Shown piece by piece: positions 35,798-47,400 of a stretch of 64,000 nucleotides of DNA (the stretch's first letter is position 1; every line of letters starts with the position of its first letter). Both the position numbers and the translations under genes were made by a program. The notes beneath the pieces were generated by a model. The model ran no database searches. It was not told the origin of the DNA and saw only the letters and a list, made by a program, of their open reading frames with translations. Origin of the DNA: Russula earlei (lineage: Eukaryota; Basidiomycota; Agaricomycetes; Russulales; Russulaceae); the NCBI GenBank assembly GCA_025769875.1, contig JAGFNK010000125.1, positions 54,089 through 118,088 on the forward strand. Reading direction: 5' to 3'.

Positions 35798-36075
35798 ATG
35801 CAACCAACCGTTGTCGCAGCAGCAACGTCCTCGACGACTAAACGAACGCCCCTACGACGTCTTGCTGTCGCATCTACGACTGCATGCGCAAAGGAAGCTT
35901 CCGACTACGGAAAGTGTATCGTTGCGACATATACCGACGTTCACAAAGACACATGCAAGGAAGAATTTGACAGATTTGGCGCATGCCTCCGCCAGACCGT
36001 ATGCTTAATTGCACCCTCCGAAGCTGGAACGAGATTTACTTACGAAAGTTCGCGCAGCTGAAGCGCAGATGGTGA
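35798..36075 (+). CDS. Small twin CX9C protein resembling complex I assembly factor NDUFAF8
   Basis: Exons 35798-35998 and 36049-36075 give 75 residues. Four cysteines at residues 30, 40, 53 and 63 form two CX9C motifs (CAKEASDYGKC and CKEEFDRFGAC), the pattern for oxidative folding in the mitochondrial intermembrane space. The layout, with an AxxYGxC first helix and a CxxEFxxxxxC second helix, resembles human NDUFAF8 more than Cox or Cmc proteins. The N-terminus is basic and free of acids. The second exon gives a basic tail, QLKRRW. Family assignment is by motif only. Confidence 0.75.
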
Positions 36076-36266
36076 CTTCGGTCCGATCCGCGCGTCATTT
36101 ATGTCAACGTCTACCATCTGCCCCGCTCTAATTCATGTGTTCCAAGTGGCACATCTGTGCCCAAGGCGGGAAATAAAACCGATGAGAAAAAGTAAATACA
36201 CGCAGCGTTCCACCCTTGCAAGCAGCAGCACAATCCATGCACCCTAAATAATGTCTAGCTTTCATT

Positions 36267-37157
36267 TCATACTACGTCCTCTGGTGGGTCCATCCCGCCC
36301 GGCACGCGCCGGTCCTGGTCCCCCCCTCGGGCATCGTTTCCACCAACGTTTCCGCCTGCACGTGGGGCTTGTCGTTCCCTGAGCGCACGTTGCGCCTGCA
36401 ATAACACGCGAAGCCCCTCCACTACAGCAACGCTGTTTGGAGGTTGCGCGTCTTCTGGCGGTGGTGATGGAGGTTGACGCAGATGCCGAAGTACCAAGGC
36501 CGAGCGAAAATCGAGGACGAGATCAGAGTTCTCGTCGGGCAGTGTAGGTGTGAGTGGGTCGGTGTAGGTTTGGGCGTTGGAAGGGGTGAGGTCGAGAGTA
36601 GCACGGATGGCGGCTTTGGTCACGGCGCGCGCATATGTAGCTTCATACGCCATCGTTGCGACGACAACCGAAAGCATGATGATGAGAAGATCGAGCAGGA
36701 GAAGTTGTGTACGTGATGGTGTGAATGCTGTAGTGCGAAGGAGTGAGGGTGAGTTGACGAAAATGAGCATAATGACCAAGACGCACCCATCCCGACGAAA
36801 TCTAATACGGCCGTCCGTCCATCCCGCGCGCTCAAGTAAGCATGGTTCCATATGCTGCTCGCGTTGAACATGGCGATCAGGACAAAGCGGAAGCGCAGAG
36901 TACGCTGGGGACCAAATTCACCGGGGTGGGATAATTGGAATTGTCCTGCGGCGCGTACAAAGAGGGTAAGGATAGAGGGTGCGAGCAAGAAAGATAAGAC
37001 ATGGAGTTGATAGAGTAACGTATCAAGCTACCGAGCATCATACGTTAGGTGGGTTAGTAGACAGTCATCTAAGCGGAAGTGACATGCGCACAGAGTCGAC
37101 GATATGCTGCCGCTGGGTAGCATACCGAATGTGCATGGCATTGTGTCGAATGGGCAT
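36267..37157 (-). CDS. DUF1746 protein, Dsc4-like subunit of a Golgi ubiquitin ligase
   Basis: The protein reads MPIRHNAMHIRYATQRQHIV, then LDTLLYQLHVLSFLLAPSIL, a basic loop, a DFVG motif and PSRTQLLLLDLLIIMLSVV. This arrangement of four hydrophobic helices matches fungal DUF1746. In fission yeast that domain belongs to Dsc4, part of the Dsc E3 ligase that activates SREBP. Exons 37092-37157, 36787-37027 and 36267-36727 sum to 768 nt, 255 residues. The C-terminal third is Pro/Gly/Asp-rich and probably disordered. Function is transferred from the domain, not shown here. Confidence 0.78.
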
Positions 37158-37462
37158 CACATGTATGACGCTGCTGTAGATAGAAGCCGTATTCTCTGTC
37201 TGTGACCAGACAAACGTCCTGAGACAAGCTATACAGTAATATTAGTGACAGTGACGACCCGTGCCACACCCGTGGTGCCAGATTGAGTCACTGGCACCGA
37301 TCACTTCCTCCGAGCCTGCGTCTGCAACTGCAGCGACCTCAAATACAGTCCTCGGTCCTATGATTTTGTACATTCTATCTCGTCATTACATTAAAAGCGT
37401 CCGACCACTCGAGATACTGCACGCCAGAAGAGAATGAGACGCTGACACGAATACGTTTCGAG
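37158..37462. other. Intergenic stretch, no gene seen
   Basis: About 305 bp upstream of the DUF1746 gene and downstream of the four-helix membrane protein gene. No coding signal is visible; it presumably holds the DUF1746 promoter. Confidence 0.4.
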
Positions 37463-38586
37463 TCACCGTGGTGAGTCGGGCGCGTCTCGCAGCCCTACCT
37501 CAACGGTTTTCCTGGAGGTCTCCAATCCAGGCGGTGGTTCCGATAAATGATTGTCACCGTGGTCCTGATCCTTAGCGTCATCTTGCTTGTTGTCGTCCTC
37601 AAAGTCCAGATCCTCGTGATACTTCGTGTCGAGGAGCCTGGCACCGTGGGGATCATACAGTCCGAATGGAGTTACGCCTTCGTACTCGCTGCCGGCAAGC
37701 GAATAGGCCGACGCGCCGCGCGAGTGGCCTTTCGTGGGAAGGTGGTAATACGAGTCATACACTGCTGCACCGCTCTCTTCCTTATAGCGCACAAAGCCGG
37801 GAATAAGACGTCCAGAATCAGACTCTGGATGAGTACGTCTAGGCATGCGCGCCTCCCGCTTCTCCCTGCGCAGCTGGTAGGCGTAGCGCGTTGCGACGAT
37901 CGCGCCATCTGGTTTAGGTGTGTTCGGAGTGGAGGAGTGAATGGGACATCGCGACGGGTGAGGTACGCGACACTCACAAAGCTCCACTACGAGGACAAGG
38001 GTCGCAAGGGCTGCATACACGCCGCGAATAGCACCAAAGAGCGACGCGCACTGATTTTGTGCCTGAGCGTTCTTGAGCGCATGCTGGCACAGCGCAGCAG
38101 TGTCTGTCTGCGTAGTATGTAGAATGACGAATAGGAGGTATCCCGCCACAATGAGGTTGATCAGGAAGTGGATGTAAAGCCCGATGGCGTAAGCCGTCAT
38201 GAAGGTCAGCTTGCGAACGATGGCACCAATCAAGCTACACACGAGAAGCAAGAGGCCTGCATCAGCGTGAATGCAAAAGTGAGGGTCTCTAGAACATACC
38301 CGACGACTGAGATGATAAACAAGAGCGTTTCGACAATCGCACCTCCGATAAACGACCTGAGCTCCTTGCTCGTGAGAGCCTCGGCACCTAGGAATACCCA
38401 GCCATTCAGGATATCAAGGAGAAAGGGAAACGGATACGCACGAGAAACTTCGAACCAAAGAACGACAGACAATATACCCGAGACCAAAATCCCGAGAAGA
38501 GACATGATGACAACACATATGCGGACCGGAAGGCAGCAACAGAAACGGGGACGCTGAAAAATGAAATAGATGATGCCACGACCCAT
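37463..38586 (-). CDS. Unknown four-helix membrane protein
   Basis: I do not recognise it with certainty. Exons 38442-38586, 38300-38387, 37978-38234 and 37463-37908 sum to 936 nt, 311 residues. The N-terminus is basic and Cys-rich (CCCLPVRICVV). Four hydrophobic helices follow: SLLGILVSGILSVVL, AIVETLLFIISVVG, GLYIHFLINLIVAGYLLFV and YAALATLVLVVEL. Between helices 3 and 4 lies a Cys/Gln-rich loop (CQHALKNAQAQNQC), perhaps disulphide-bonded. The tail is long, charged and acidic near its end. The four-helix layout resembles MARVEL or tetraspan proteins, but no diagnostic motif is visible. Confidence 0.72.
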
Positions 38587-39076
38587 GATTTGCGTCTTTG
38601 GAGAGGGTGTGACCTTAGAGGTATGGATGTGGGCGATAAAGTAGCGCAGCGTATGAGACAAATGAGTATGTTGTATATGACCACCGCCTCAGGGCAGCGG
38701 GCTCCTCGGGTAGTATTTGTCAGTACATACACGGACTGATGCTCAGCCTCTGTTACATTACAAATCATTAAACTCCAACACGATAACATGTCGCGAATGG
38801 CGGTTCGTTGACTTTGCAAGAGCAGCAGTACTCAAGAAATGACGAGTGAAGGGCGCAATGCCCAAGATCTAGATATTTGTTGGATAGTATTCGTTTGTCT
38901 TTACATTGGTTTCCAAATTAAAGAGAAATCGGTTCAATCACAGACGCGCATCACAGCGTTTTATAAAATAAGGGGGGCGCATAGCCCGCCTCCGCGGCCC
39001 CCAATCATTACAAGTGCGTAGGATCCACAAAAAGCAACAAAACGTAACTAAATATGGCGAGGCTTGAAAGGAAGGA
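38587..39076. other. Intergenic stretch, no gene seen
   Basis: About 490 bp between THO1's stop and the start of the four-helix protein gene, both on the minus strand. Only short unsupported open frames are present. Confidence 0.4.
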
Positions 39077-40142
39077 TCAAGCCTTCGCACCCTGCGCCAA
39101 GTTGGTCAACACCTGCGAACATCGAACAATTCATTCATCTTGGACCATACCAGCACAGATATCCCAAAGCGCTCAGCACGTTTTCGACGGCGCTCCTGCT
39201 CTTCGAGATCAACTTCTTCCACAACGGTAGTACCACGCTTCTTGCTACCGACCGCTGGGACAGTTGGTGCATCTGTCTGTTCGGGTGTAGCGTAGCCAAA
39301 GCGCTCCGCGCGTGCCCTAAGTTTCTCAGCGTCCTGTGGACATACGTCATAACATGGTCGTATTCAGGCAGCGTGCACGTCTTACATCGGCTGCCTTAGC
39401 GGGTTTGGACGGAGGGACAGACTTTGTCTTTGGTTTGGGAGGCTCGATAAGAGCAATGCCAAAGCGGGCGGCACGTGCCTTGCGCTTCTCCAGTTCCTCA
39501 TCGAATGGAATGGGGGGTGCGGCCACAGAGGGCTTGGCGGCCACACTCACCCCATGCGTTGACTTTGGGGCAACCACATTTGATTGAGGTTTAGCCTAGA
39601 CTAGATGAGCTGGGCTTAACTTGGGGAGAAGAGCAGAGCCGTACTGCAGGAGGGGCAGGCTTGGTCGAGGCGTTGGTATTGGAGGGCTGTGACACAGCAG
39701 CCGGTACAGGAGCAGATGGCGTGAGATATTCTAATGACCAGTCGACCCTAAAGTTACATAAGAAAGAAGCAAAAGGAAGACGATTGCCGCAATTGCGTAC
39801 CTTTCTGGGGGAGCAAGCTAGGGGAGGGGGGAATGTAAGCACCACAGATCGAATGAACGTGTTTGCACTCACCACTTCATCCTGGCTAGACGAGGTAGGA
39901 GGCTTCGATGGGAGTGCGATATTGCTATTCTGCTGGTATTTGACATTGTACGCGTCTATCGCAGGTTGACTCGCGAGGATCTTTGCGATGAGGTCGGCCT
40001 TTGTTGATCTAGTGGTGGTGGGAACATTGGCTCGGGTGCAAATGTCCCTAAGATCAGCGACCTTGAGGGATTTCCTTTTTGAAATGTGACAAGTGAGAAG
40101 GAGAGGGAGGGCAGAGTGGCCAACTCACAGTTTTGCCTCCAT
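39077..40142 (-). CDS. THO1: SAP-domain mRNP factor THO1/SARNP
   Basis: This factor binds RNA co-transcriptionally and helps mRNA export. A SAP domain sits at the N-terminus (LKSLKVADLRDICTRANVP, then KADLIAKILAS). Three basic repeats of the form R-K/R-A-x-R-F-G, as in SARNP, follow: KARAARFGI, RARAERFGYA and RKRAERFGISV. Seven exons: 40129-40142, 39873-40074, 39801-39817 (17 nt), 39645-39747, 39386-39595, 39151-39333, 39077-39112. They sum to 765 nt, 254 residues. The 17-nt microexon is required to bridge two frames (QDEV-LAPPER-VDWSLEYL). Divergent from HAP2, 207 bp between starts. Confidence 0.88.
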
Positions 40143-40349
40143 AGTTGAGAGTTGGGAGGGAGAGAGGGAAGTGCACGTGACCGGGTGGCCTTTCCGAGTG
40201 TTTTGTTTTGTTCGATTTTTTTTTTTTTTTTTTTTGGTTTGAAAGATCAAAATCAAAATCTTGAGCGTTACTGTAACGGCGTAGCGTAGCGTGTGCGCTC
40301 TTGACTGGCCTGGCCTGACCCGACCCCACGAGCCATCAACGGGCCAATC
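40143..40349. promoter_or_regulatory. Shared THO1/HAP2 promoter with a T21 tract
   Basis: The 207 bp between the divergent start codons contain an uninterrupted run of about 21 T's at 40215-40236. Poly(dA:dT) tracts of this kind exclude nucleosomes in fungal promoters (established for yeast), so the tract may keep the shared promoter open. Confidence 0.5.
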
Positions 40350-41623
40350 ATGGAGGATGGAATCAATCAACTCTTTCATCCCGCCTATCCCCTGCCTCCG
40401 CAACACCACCCTTTCCAAGACGAGCACGACGTCGTCCCAGACCAATTCCATCGTATGTTCTCACGTTCTCCTCTACTTCTTGCTCCCCTCACTTACTTAC
40501 CCAATAGCTCCTCACCTCTACAATTTTTATAATCGCCCTCCCTCAACGAATGACCAACCCCCTCCTTCTGCTCGACCCCAATCGCCACCTCACAACGATC
40601 CCCAATCTCCATTCCCTCAGGATACTCCCCCCCCTGCCCATACACCCCAGCCCGAGACACCTATCGATGATGAACCTCTCTATGTAAACGCAAAGCAGTA
40701 TTATCGCATCCTCAAACGTCGCGTCGCTCGCGCACGCCTTGAGGAAGTCCACCGCCTTTCCCAAAAGCGAAAGGTACCACTCGCATAACTCCCCTGCCCA
40801 TTTTGGTGTCTTACTGTTCTTCTTTTCTGGAAAATCTGTGATTTCGTCGGGATAGCCATATCTCCACGAATCGCGCCACAAACACGCTATGCGTCGCCCA
40901 CGCGGGCCCGGTGGTCGCTTCCTCACCGCGGAAGAAATCGCCGCTCAGAAAGCCGCCGCACCTGACGCTGACGTGACACGTGAAGAAGACGACGAGCGCG
41001 ACGACGGGGATGATTCGCCACGCGACATGCCCGTTGATTCCGAACCACCTCCTGTTTCACCGAATACAAGTCGCACAGTAGCCTCGCAGACTCCAGGCCA
41101 GCCTCAACCCTCTGCTCCCGTACCTACCCTTGCGCCAGCGCCTCCATCGCAGCAGCAACATCAGCCACCTGTCACTCAGTTTCAAACCACCCACAGAGCC
41201 AACTCAGTGAATCTTGTGAATGTAACGTACCATCACCAGATACCACAACCACAACCGCGGCCATCATCTTCTCCCACCGTGTATCAGGACATGCGTGTCC
41301 ATCCCCACCCCCAAGTCCAAGCACCTGCCCCGGCCCCATTGACCCATTCCCACGCTGGACTCCGCGGCTTCCACGCTCCGCCCCAGCCAGCACCGGCAGT
41401 CCCCCCTCCTACACCCGCATCAGCGCCACTGCTTCCCTCGCGGGTAGCCGCTGTCCATACGGCGGGCAGCCCCGCTCCAGGTGTGCTGCGTTCTCCATTC
41501 AATGTAATGCAGATGCACCATATTCCACACCCACACGCGCACGCACGGCAACATAATACTCGGCTCAATATTGCCGAGGGACTTTATGGGCCGGATGGTG
41601 GCTTGCAATCTGGGAGGACCTAG
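40350..41623 (+). CDS. HAP2: CCAAT-binding factor subunit HAP2/NF-YA
   Basis: HAP2 gives the CCAAT-binding complex its DNA specificity. The conserved core is split across exons: PLYVNAKQYYRILKRRVARA (subunit association), then KRKPYLHESRHKHAMRRPRG (DNA recognition). Exons 40350-40452, 40508-40773 and 40856-41623 sum to 1137 nt, 378 residues. The intron falls exactly between the two halves of the core, after QKRK. The N-terminus is Pro/His-rich; the long C-terminal tail is acidic, then Pro/Gln/His-rich, as in activation domains. Confidence 0.95.
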
Positions 41624-42179
41624 TCTTTGATGTGCACCTGGGAGTGGCTGCATTGCTGGTGCGCTGGTCCGCGTTAATAATCCAGTCAGTTGGCAACATA
41701 GAATGTTTATGCGATACAGTTAAGCTGCCTGCTGGTGGTTGGCACAGCATTGGTGATGCGTGGCTTTGATACTACGATGTAGCGACAAAGAAAAGCACGT
41801 TTGGTAATACCCATGCGTGTTTTCGTCGTTGTGTAATTCTGTCGTTTGTAATTCTTGTGTCTTCGATCTACTTCAATTACAGGCTGTCTTTTATCATGTC
41901 GGGTTCGGATAATTGATCACCCTGAGACCTTCAACGTGGCCGGCAAAATGCTTATTGCTACGGGGATCGATCTCATCACGTCGATGAATCCTTTGTCACT
42001 GTACGGAACGTAATGAATGTACGGGCTAGTCCACTCCGTGGCAGCGTTGAAAAAGCACACAGCATGATATCCACTTAAATAATGGGCTTGGTGTAGGTGC
42101 AGTGTGCATATAGCGGTAAAGCAGGAAACAACGAACAAAAAGTGATGCATTAACAAGTGGAAACAGAATCAACGCATTG
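41624..42179. other. Intergenic stretch, no gene seen
   Basis: About 555 bp between the convergent stops of HAP2 and the next minus-strand gene. Only unsupported short open frames are present. Confidence 0.4.
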
Positions 42180-43121
42180 CTACTGTTCGATATCCATGTG
42201 CTCGTCCAACAGCGGTCCAGAGAGACTAGCCGGACGAAGACCAGGTAATGATTGAAGGTCCAACGATTGTGACGGAAGCTGCGGCGGTACGGGGGAAAAC
42301 TCCAGAGGCCGTGGATAGTCGCGTTTCGGTCCTCGCAGCAGTGCCAGCAGTACGGAACGCGGCAGCTTCGGTGCGTCGTCGACGATGTCAGTTTCATCAT
42401 CAGACGATGTGTCCAAGTCGGTAACGATGATTCCTGTGCAAGCACACATAGCCCAGTCAGCGAACGCGCCTTCGCGCATAAATTACGGGGTAAAAACGAC
42501 CGTAGTATACAGACACGTACGGTCTTTCTCAGGTTCATACCACGATGAAGTGCGCATTTTGATATCCGTTACCCCATCAGCGTCTGCCACCAGTGCGGGC
42601 ATGTGTGCGTACGCAGACGCAGTGACCGGGATTGACGCAAATGGTGGTAGCGGCGGGGGCGGCGATGAGGTTGGGTAAGAAGACCCGGAGGTCGGAATGG
42701 CTGTCCCGAGCCATTGCGAGGAGGAAAACCCAGGAGCGTACAGCACCGGAGCGGCATAGACGGGGACAGATGGACGTCCCGTACACTCATGAAAAGGTGC
42801 CTGAGGCGCCGCCTGAGTGGGGGGTGTGAGTGAGAGCCTCTCTATGCTGCGCTCGAGCGTGGTGCACCGCTGCCTCTTGAAGAGCGGTGGATTCCCGGAC
42901 TCCTGGATAGGGGACTGTGGAGGGGAGGGCAGCTTACGCTTCTTAGAGTGCGTTTGGTCCACAGTGATGCGGCGCTGCCGCTTTACACCCGAGTCCAAAT
43001 CATCTCCGTCCGGAGGCGACGGAGACCCCAAACGAGGTAACATTGTTGGGAGTTTGCGCTTCAGGGTAGCCAACTTGTACCAAGGATGCAACTGTGCAGG
43101 CTGGGCCCAGCAGGAAACCAT
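42180..43121 (-). CDS. Unknown protein with basic motifs, nuclear-looking
   Basis: I do not recognise the family. Exons 42521-43121 and 42180-42433 sum to 855 nt, 284 residues, across a GT-AG intron that joins WYEPEKDR to IIVTDLDTSSDDETD. It carries several basic patches that could be nuclear signals (VKRQRR, HSKKRKL, FKRQR) within Ser/Pro-rich sequence, a Pro/Tyr-rich middle and an acidic patch near the C-terminus. The start ATG at 43121 was chosen as the first in frame; an internal MLPRLGSPSP start is also possible. Confidence 0.6.
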
Positions 43122-43421
43122 GCTGGCTGACCCTTAGTTGTCCTTTATCCATTCCAGGTCATATCGGCCCGGAGGGAATTCACTCATTGAGCCAGCTCAG
43201 GGTGTTTATCCAAACACTGAAGGTGGTAAAGTGAGGAAAAGAAGGAAAAGACGTGCTTGACGCAGGCTTGCAGATGATGGTATTTGAAGCGTCATCTTAG
43301 GTAGGAATTGGGAGCGAAGCTCGCAAATACGTCGGGCAGTTCAGGCCTTCATGCACACGATATAGTACGGTGATATCAGTTAGAAAACGCATGCTCGTGT
43401 TCCTAGTAAGGAGAAAGGTAT

Positions 43422-44051
43422 TTAACCACGCTTCTTTGAGACCCCGACCGTCTTTCCACGGCGACCTAACAAATTAAGTCGAATGAGTAGAGCATTCAAG
43501 TAACAGGTTTGGAAACGAGACCGACCAGTGGTCTTTGTATGCTGTCCACGTGCACGGAGACCCCAGTAATGGCGGAGACCCCGGTGAGCGCGGATCTTCT
43601 TGAGGCGCTCAAGGTCGTCACGCAACTTCGAGTCCACGCTGTTGGACAAGATTTGTGAATTTTTGCCGTCGACAATGTCACGCTGACGGTTCAGGAACCA
43701 CAAGGGAATCTTGAATTGTGTCGGGTTTTGGATAATTGTAACCAGTCGCTCCAGCTCGTCTGAGTTGAGCTCGCCCGCTCTGGGACGTAGGTCAAGAATT
43801 AGGCCAGAGGTTGATCTAGTATAACGACGCACCGCTTGCTAAGGTCGACATCTGCCTTTTTGCAGACGATGTTTGCGTATCGTCTGCCAACACCCTTGAT
43901 CTCTGTCAGAGCATACATGACCTTGCGCTTGCCATCCACGTTCGTGTTAAGCAGGCGCAGGATGTGCTACTCATGATTAGCAGAGATCGTACACAATGAA
44001 GAACAAAGCTACCTGAAATTGTTGATGAGGCTCAGGGAGGACGAGAGACAT
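43422..44051 (-). CDS. RPS18: 40S ribosomal protein S18 (uS13)
   Basis: A small-subunit protein near the decoding head. It starts [13 protein letters not shown] and carries [36 protein letters not shown] and the C-terminal helix-turn-helix ending GLRHYWGLR, then [11 protein letters not shown] and VSKKRG. Exons 44013-44051, 43833-43966, 43526-43779 and 43422-43465 sum to 471 nt, 156 residues, matching the family. Its promoter lies in 44052-44408, before the end of ALA1. Confidence 0.97.
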
Positions 44052-44408
44052 AGTAGGTAAGGCAAGGGTAGGTGTCTGAGAAGTTAGTCAGTGTCGTCAT
44101 CATCCAAACGATGTCACGTCCATCCACCCCCAGCGATCCGTTCTTTCTTTCAGAATACTTAGCCCTTGGCTCTACAAAAACAAGCCAACGAGTGAGAACG
44201 GTGCAGGCAGGGGCTTACCTTGCTGAGATTATTGAGCCGAATGCTCCGATCTCTAGTTGGATTGTGTTGAGCGATAACTGGACTCAATTCATGTGACGTA
44301 GGTTTGTCACACATTTCTCACGAATCTCGAGAGGAGGATCTTGATTTGTTACGGTAAAATAAATCACCTTTGAGCACAGCGGGACTAAAAATAAATAAAA
44401 TAACTACT
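44052..44408. promoter_or_regulatory. RPS18 upstream region
   Basis: About 357 bp separate the RPS18 start from the ALA1 stop, both minus-strand, so this must contain the RPS18 promoter. It includes an AT-rich patch near 44356-44402. No other gene is seen. Confidence 0.45.
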
Positions 44409-47400
44409 CTACGACTTTCCATCAAGGAGATATTTTTGTGCGGCCTCGAGAGCTTCCCTGACTTTGTCGGCGTTAAAGCCGACACCTTGCGCGCCGTCTT
44501 CTTTCCCGCCAGCCTAATGCCAATTTAGGGTCATCAGAGGGCTTTATAGAAAGGAACCCACCTTTCCCCCAAGCGTTTCTGTCACACGAGCAGCCCATGT
44601 ACGGGCGTCGAAGCCTTTCGACCTCAAGGACTCAGGCACATGATTGACATGGATGACCCTGCCACCCTCCGAGTCGACACTGAAGACGTATACAGCCTTC
44701 CTAAGTTTTCTCGCCTGAAGTACAACAGCCTGAAGAACCTGAGAAGCTGTCAGGGAATATCCAGCTCGGAGCGCTATAAGTACCTTCGTATTGCCCTCGG
44801 CATCCACAATCGCAAGGTAGGCTTCATCTTGCGGATTCTTATGGAAAAACGCTGAAACAGCTTCAACGGCCTGAAATAGGAGCAATCAATATACGGGCAC
44901 GAGTGAATATAGCATCACGAACAGCCTTGTTGGCGGCCGCCTCTTTTGCTTTGGTCTCCTTGTCCAGAGTCTTACGCAGCGCAAGTCAAGCGGTCACGCA
45001 TGTCCGACTTGCGCAGCAACGAGATGTCTGTCTGGCCGAGTTCCTAAAGACCATGTAGCTCAGTCGAAACCAGAAGTTAAGGAATCACATACTACACTCA
45101 GCGCCTTCAAAGCCGTGTCCTTTACCTTCCCAGTCAATACTTCAGCTTGTTTCATTCGAGCCTCAAACGCGTCGGCTATACGAGTGACGTCCTGCGCTTC
45201 GTGCCCAGTGACGGCCACGATTCGTCGGATGCCCTTCGCGATGCCTGACTCTTCGGTGATCACAAAGTCCTTGATATCCCCAGTGCGTGCGACGTGCGTT
45301 CCACCGCAGAATTCAATGCTTGTACTCCGCCACTTGGGGTTGTCGATGTCTTGTGCGATTTCATCTACGTCGTATCCGAGTGACACAACACGCACAGGAT
45401 CCGGGTAGGCCTCGCCAAAAACCGCCCTGAGACCCGAGATCTTGTAGGCAACCGACAGCGAGAGCTCCTTGCTAAAGACTTTGACGTTTCTCTTGATCCA
45501 GTCGATGCTCATTTGTTCTATGCGATCTAGTTCTGGGAGTGGGATTTGGGCTTTGTGTGAAAAGTCAAAGCGGAGCTTTGTCGGTGCTACGAGCGATCCT
45601 TTCTGGTCAATATGGTCTCCTAAAATCTCACGCAGGGCAAAGTTTAGTATGTGCGTTGCTGTGTGATTATTACGAAGAGGCCACCGCCGGAGCTAGAAAC
45701 AAAAGTTAAAGGGAGTATTGGTGAGGGGTTGGTCGTTGACTCACTTCATCGTACGATGAAACAACGCTGTCGCCAACGGAGAGTTGCCCATATTTTAGAT
45801 GGCCGATGTGCAATACGTATCCATTAAAAACTTGCACATTGGTAACCTCAAAGTCTGCTACACCATCGATCACAATATTGCCAGTGTCATATTCTTGCCC
45901 TCCAGCCTCTGCGTAGAAACTTGTTTGGTCCAGGATGATTCCGAAAAAGATATCAGATGGAAGGTCTAGCGTTGACTGGAAGAAGGACTTCTTGTGGTAT
46001 ATCGCTTTGACGGTCGCGTCAATATTCCCGATCCCTTTGGGTTTTGGGTGAGGCCAAGGTTTATTTACCAGTGAAGGTCTTACCAAATTTTGCGGAATCA
46101 TCAGTTTTCGGCACATTCCCGTTCTTCTCGAGGGCAGCGATGTCGTGCACATCAAGCTTCACGACATCCCTCTCTCCCACTTTGAGCGAGGCTTTACTTG
46201 CCTCCCTACTTGCCGCCTGTGCCTCCTCAAACTCCTTGTTGTTGACCCCAAGGTCAAGTTCCTCTGCCATAAGGAGTGTGAGATCAACAGGGAAACCATA
46301 TGTGTCGTACAATCGCCAAACATCTTTTCCGTTGAGTTCTTTCAAACCGGCTAGGCTCGCAGCAGTTGCATACTGCTCAAATAATTTCTCTCCGCGGTCA
46401 AGGGTGCGTGAGAACGACTCTTCTTCTTCGTCAAGTATCTCCTTGATCTCGGTGATTCTCTTGGATAGCTCTGGATAGACATGACTCTGAGTATCGAAGT
46501 CAGCCTGCAATTCAAAGGCACGATTCTAAAGCATACGAGTTGTTGAACAAGGGTCGGCACAAGTGAAGAGAAGAACGACCCAATAGATACACCGAGCTTT
46601 TTGCGCGCGAACCGCGCACCACGACGGAGGATACGACGAAGGACGTAGCCACGCCCGACGTTATTTGGCACTCCACCATCACTCAGCGCAAACGTTAAGG
46701 TGCGTACATGATCCGCAACCACACGATATGCGGTATCAATGCCATCTATGTCGTCTTTACCGAACTTGCCTGTGTACGGCCGCACCCCTGTGACCTCCTG
46801 GATCCGAGCGAAGAGTGGAGTAAATACATCTGTGTCATAATTAGATCGTACGCCTTGGATGGCGCTCACAAGGCGCTCAAAGCCCATGCCAGTGTCAACG
46901 TGTTTGGCAGGAAGGGGCTTTAAAGAGCCATCATTTTCGCGATTGAACTGGATGAAGACATTATTCCAAATCTCCACGACCAGGGGATCATCTTTATTAA
47001 CAAGGTGGGAGGCATCACGACCACCTATATGGTCATAGTGAATTTCACTAGATAAAATGAGATTGAGAGAGGACAAAGGATACTAAGGGCTCAGCTTGGT
47101 ACCTTGAAGGGCCACAAGGGCCGGTTGCGCCCATTTCTACAAATCGGTTGAGACAAAGTCAAAATCAAGGTTGATTGATTCGTACCCCAAAAGTTATCCT
47201 TCGCGCTGCCTGGAATAATGTGGCTTTCAGCAACGCCAACATCCAGCCAATGCTCCCGTGCCTCGAGGTCAGGCTCGAGCCCAATTTTCGGATCGCCCTC
47301 AAAGTAGGTCACATATAGTCGGTCTTTGTTAAGCTTGTAGACGTTTGTCAACATGTCCCAAGAAAACCGGATAGCATCTTTCTGAGAGGGTGGTCGACTG

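Noticed and set aside
38595..38661. An upstream extension of the four-helix protein (MSHTLRYFIAH...)
   Set aside because: The open frame continues upstream of 38586, but the ATG at 38586 gives a normal N-terminus and the added residues look like leader sequence.
44072..44296. Plus-strand 74-residue open frame upstream of RPS18
   Set aside because: No family resemblance, and it occupies the RPS18 promoter; chance ORF.
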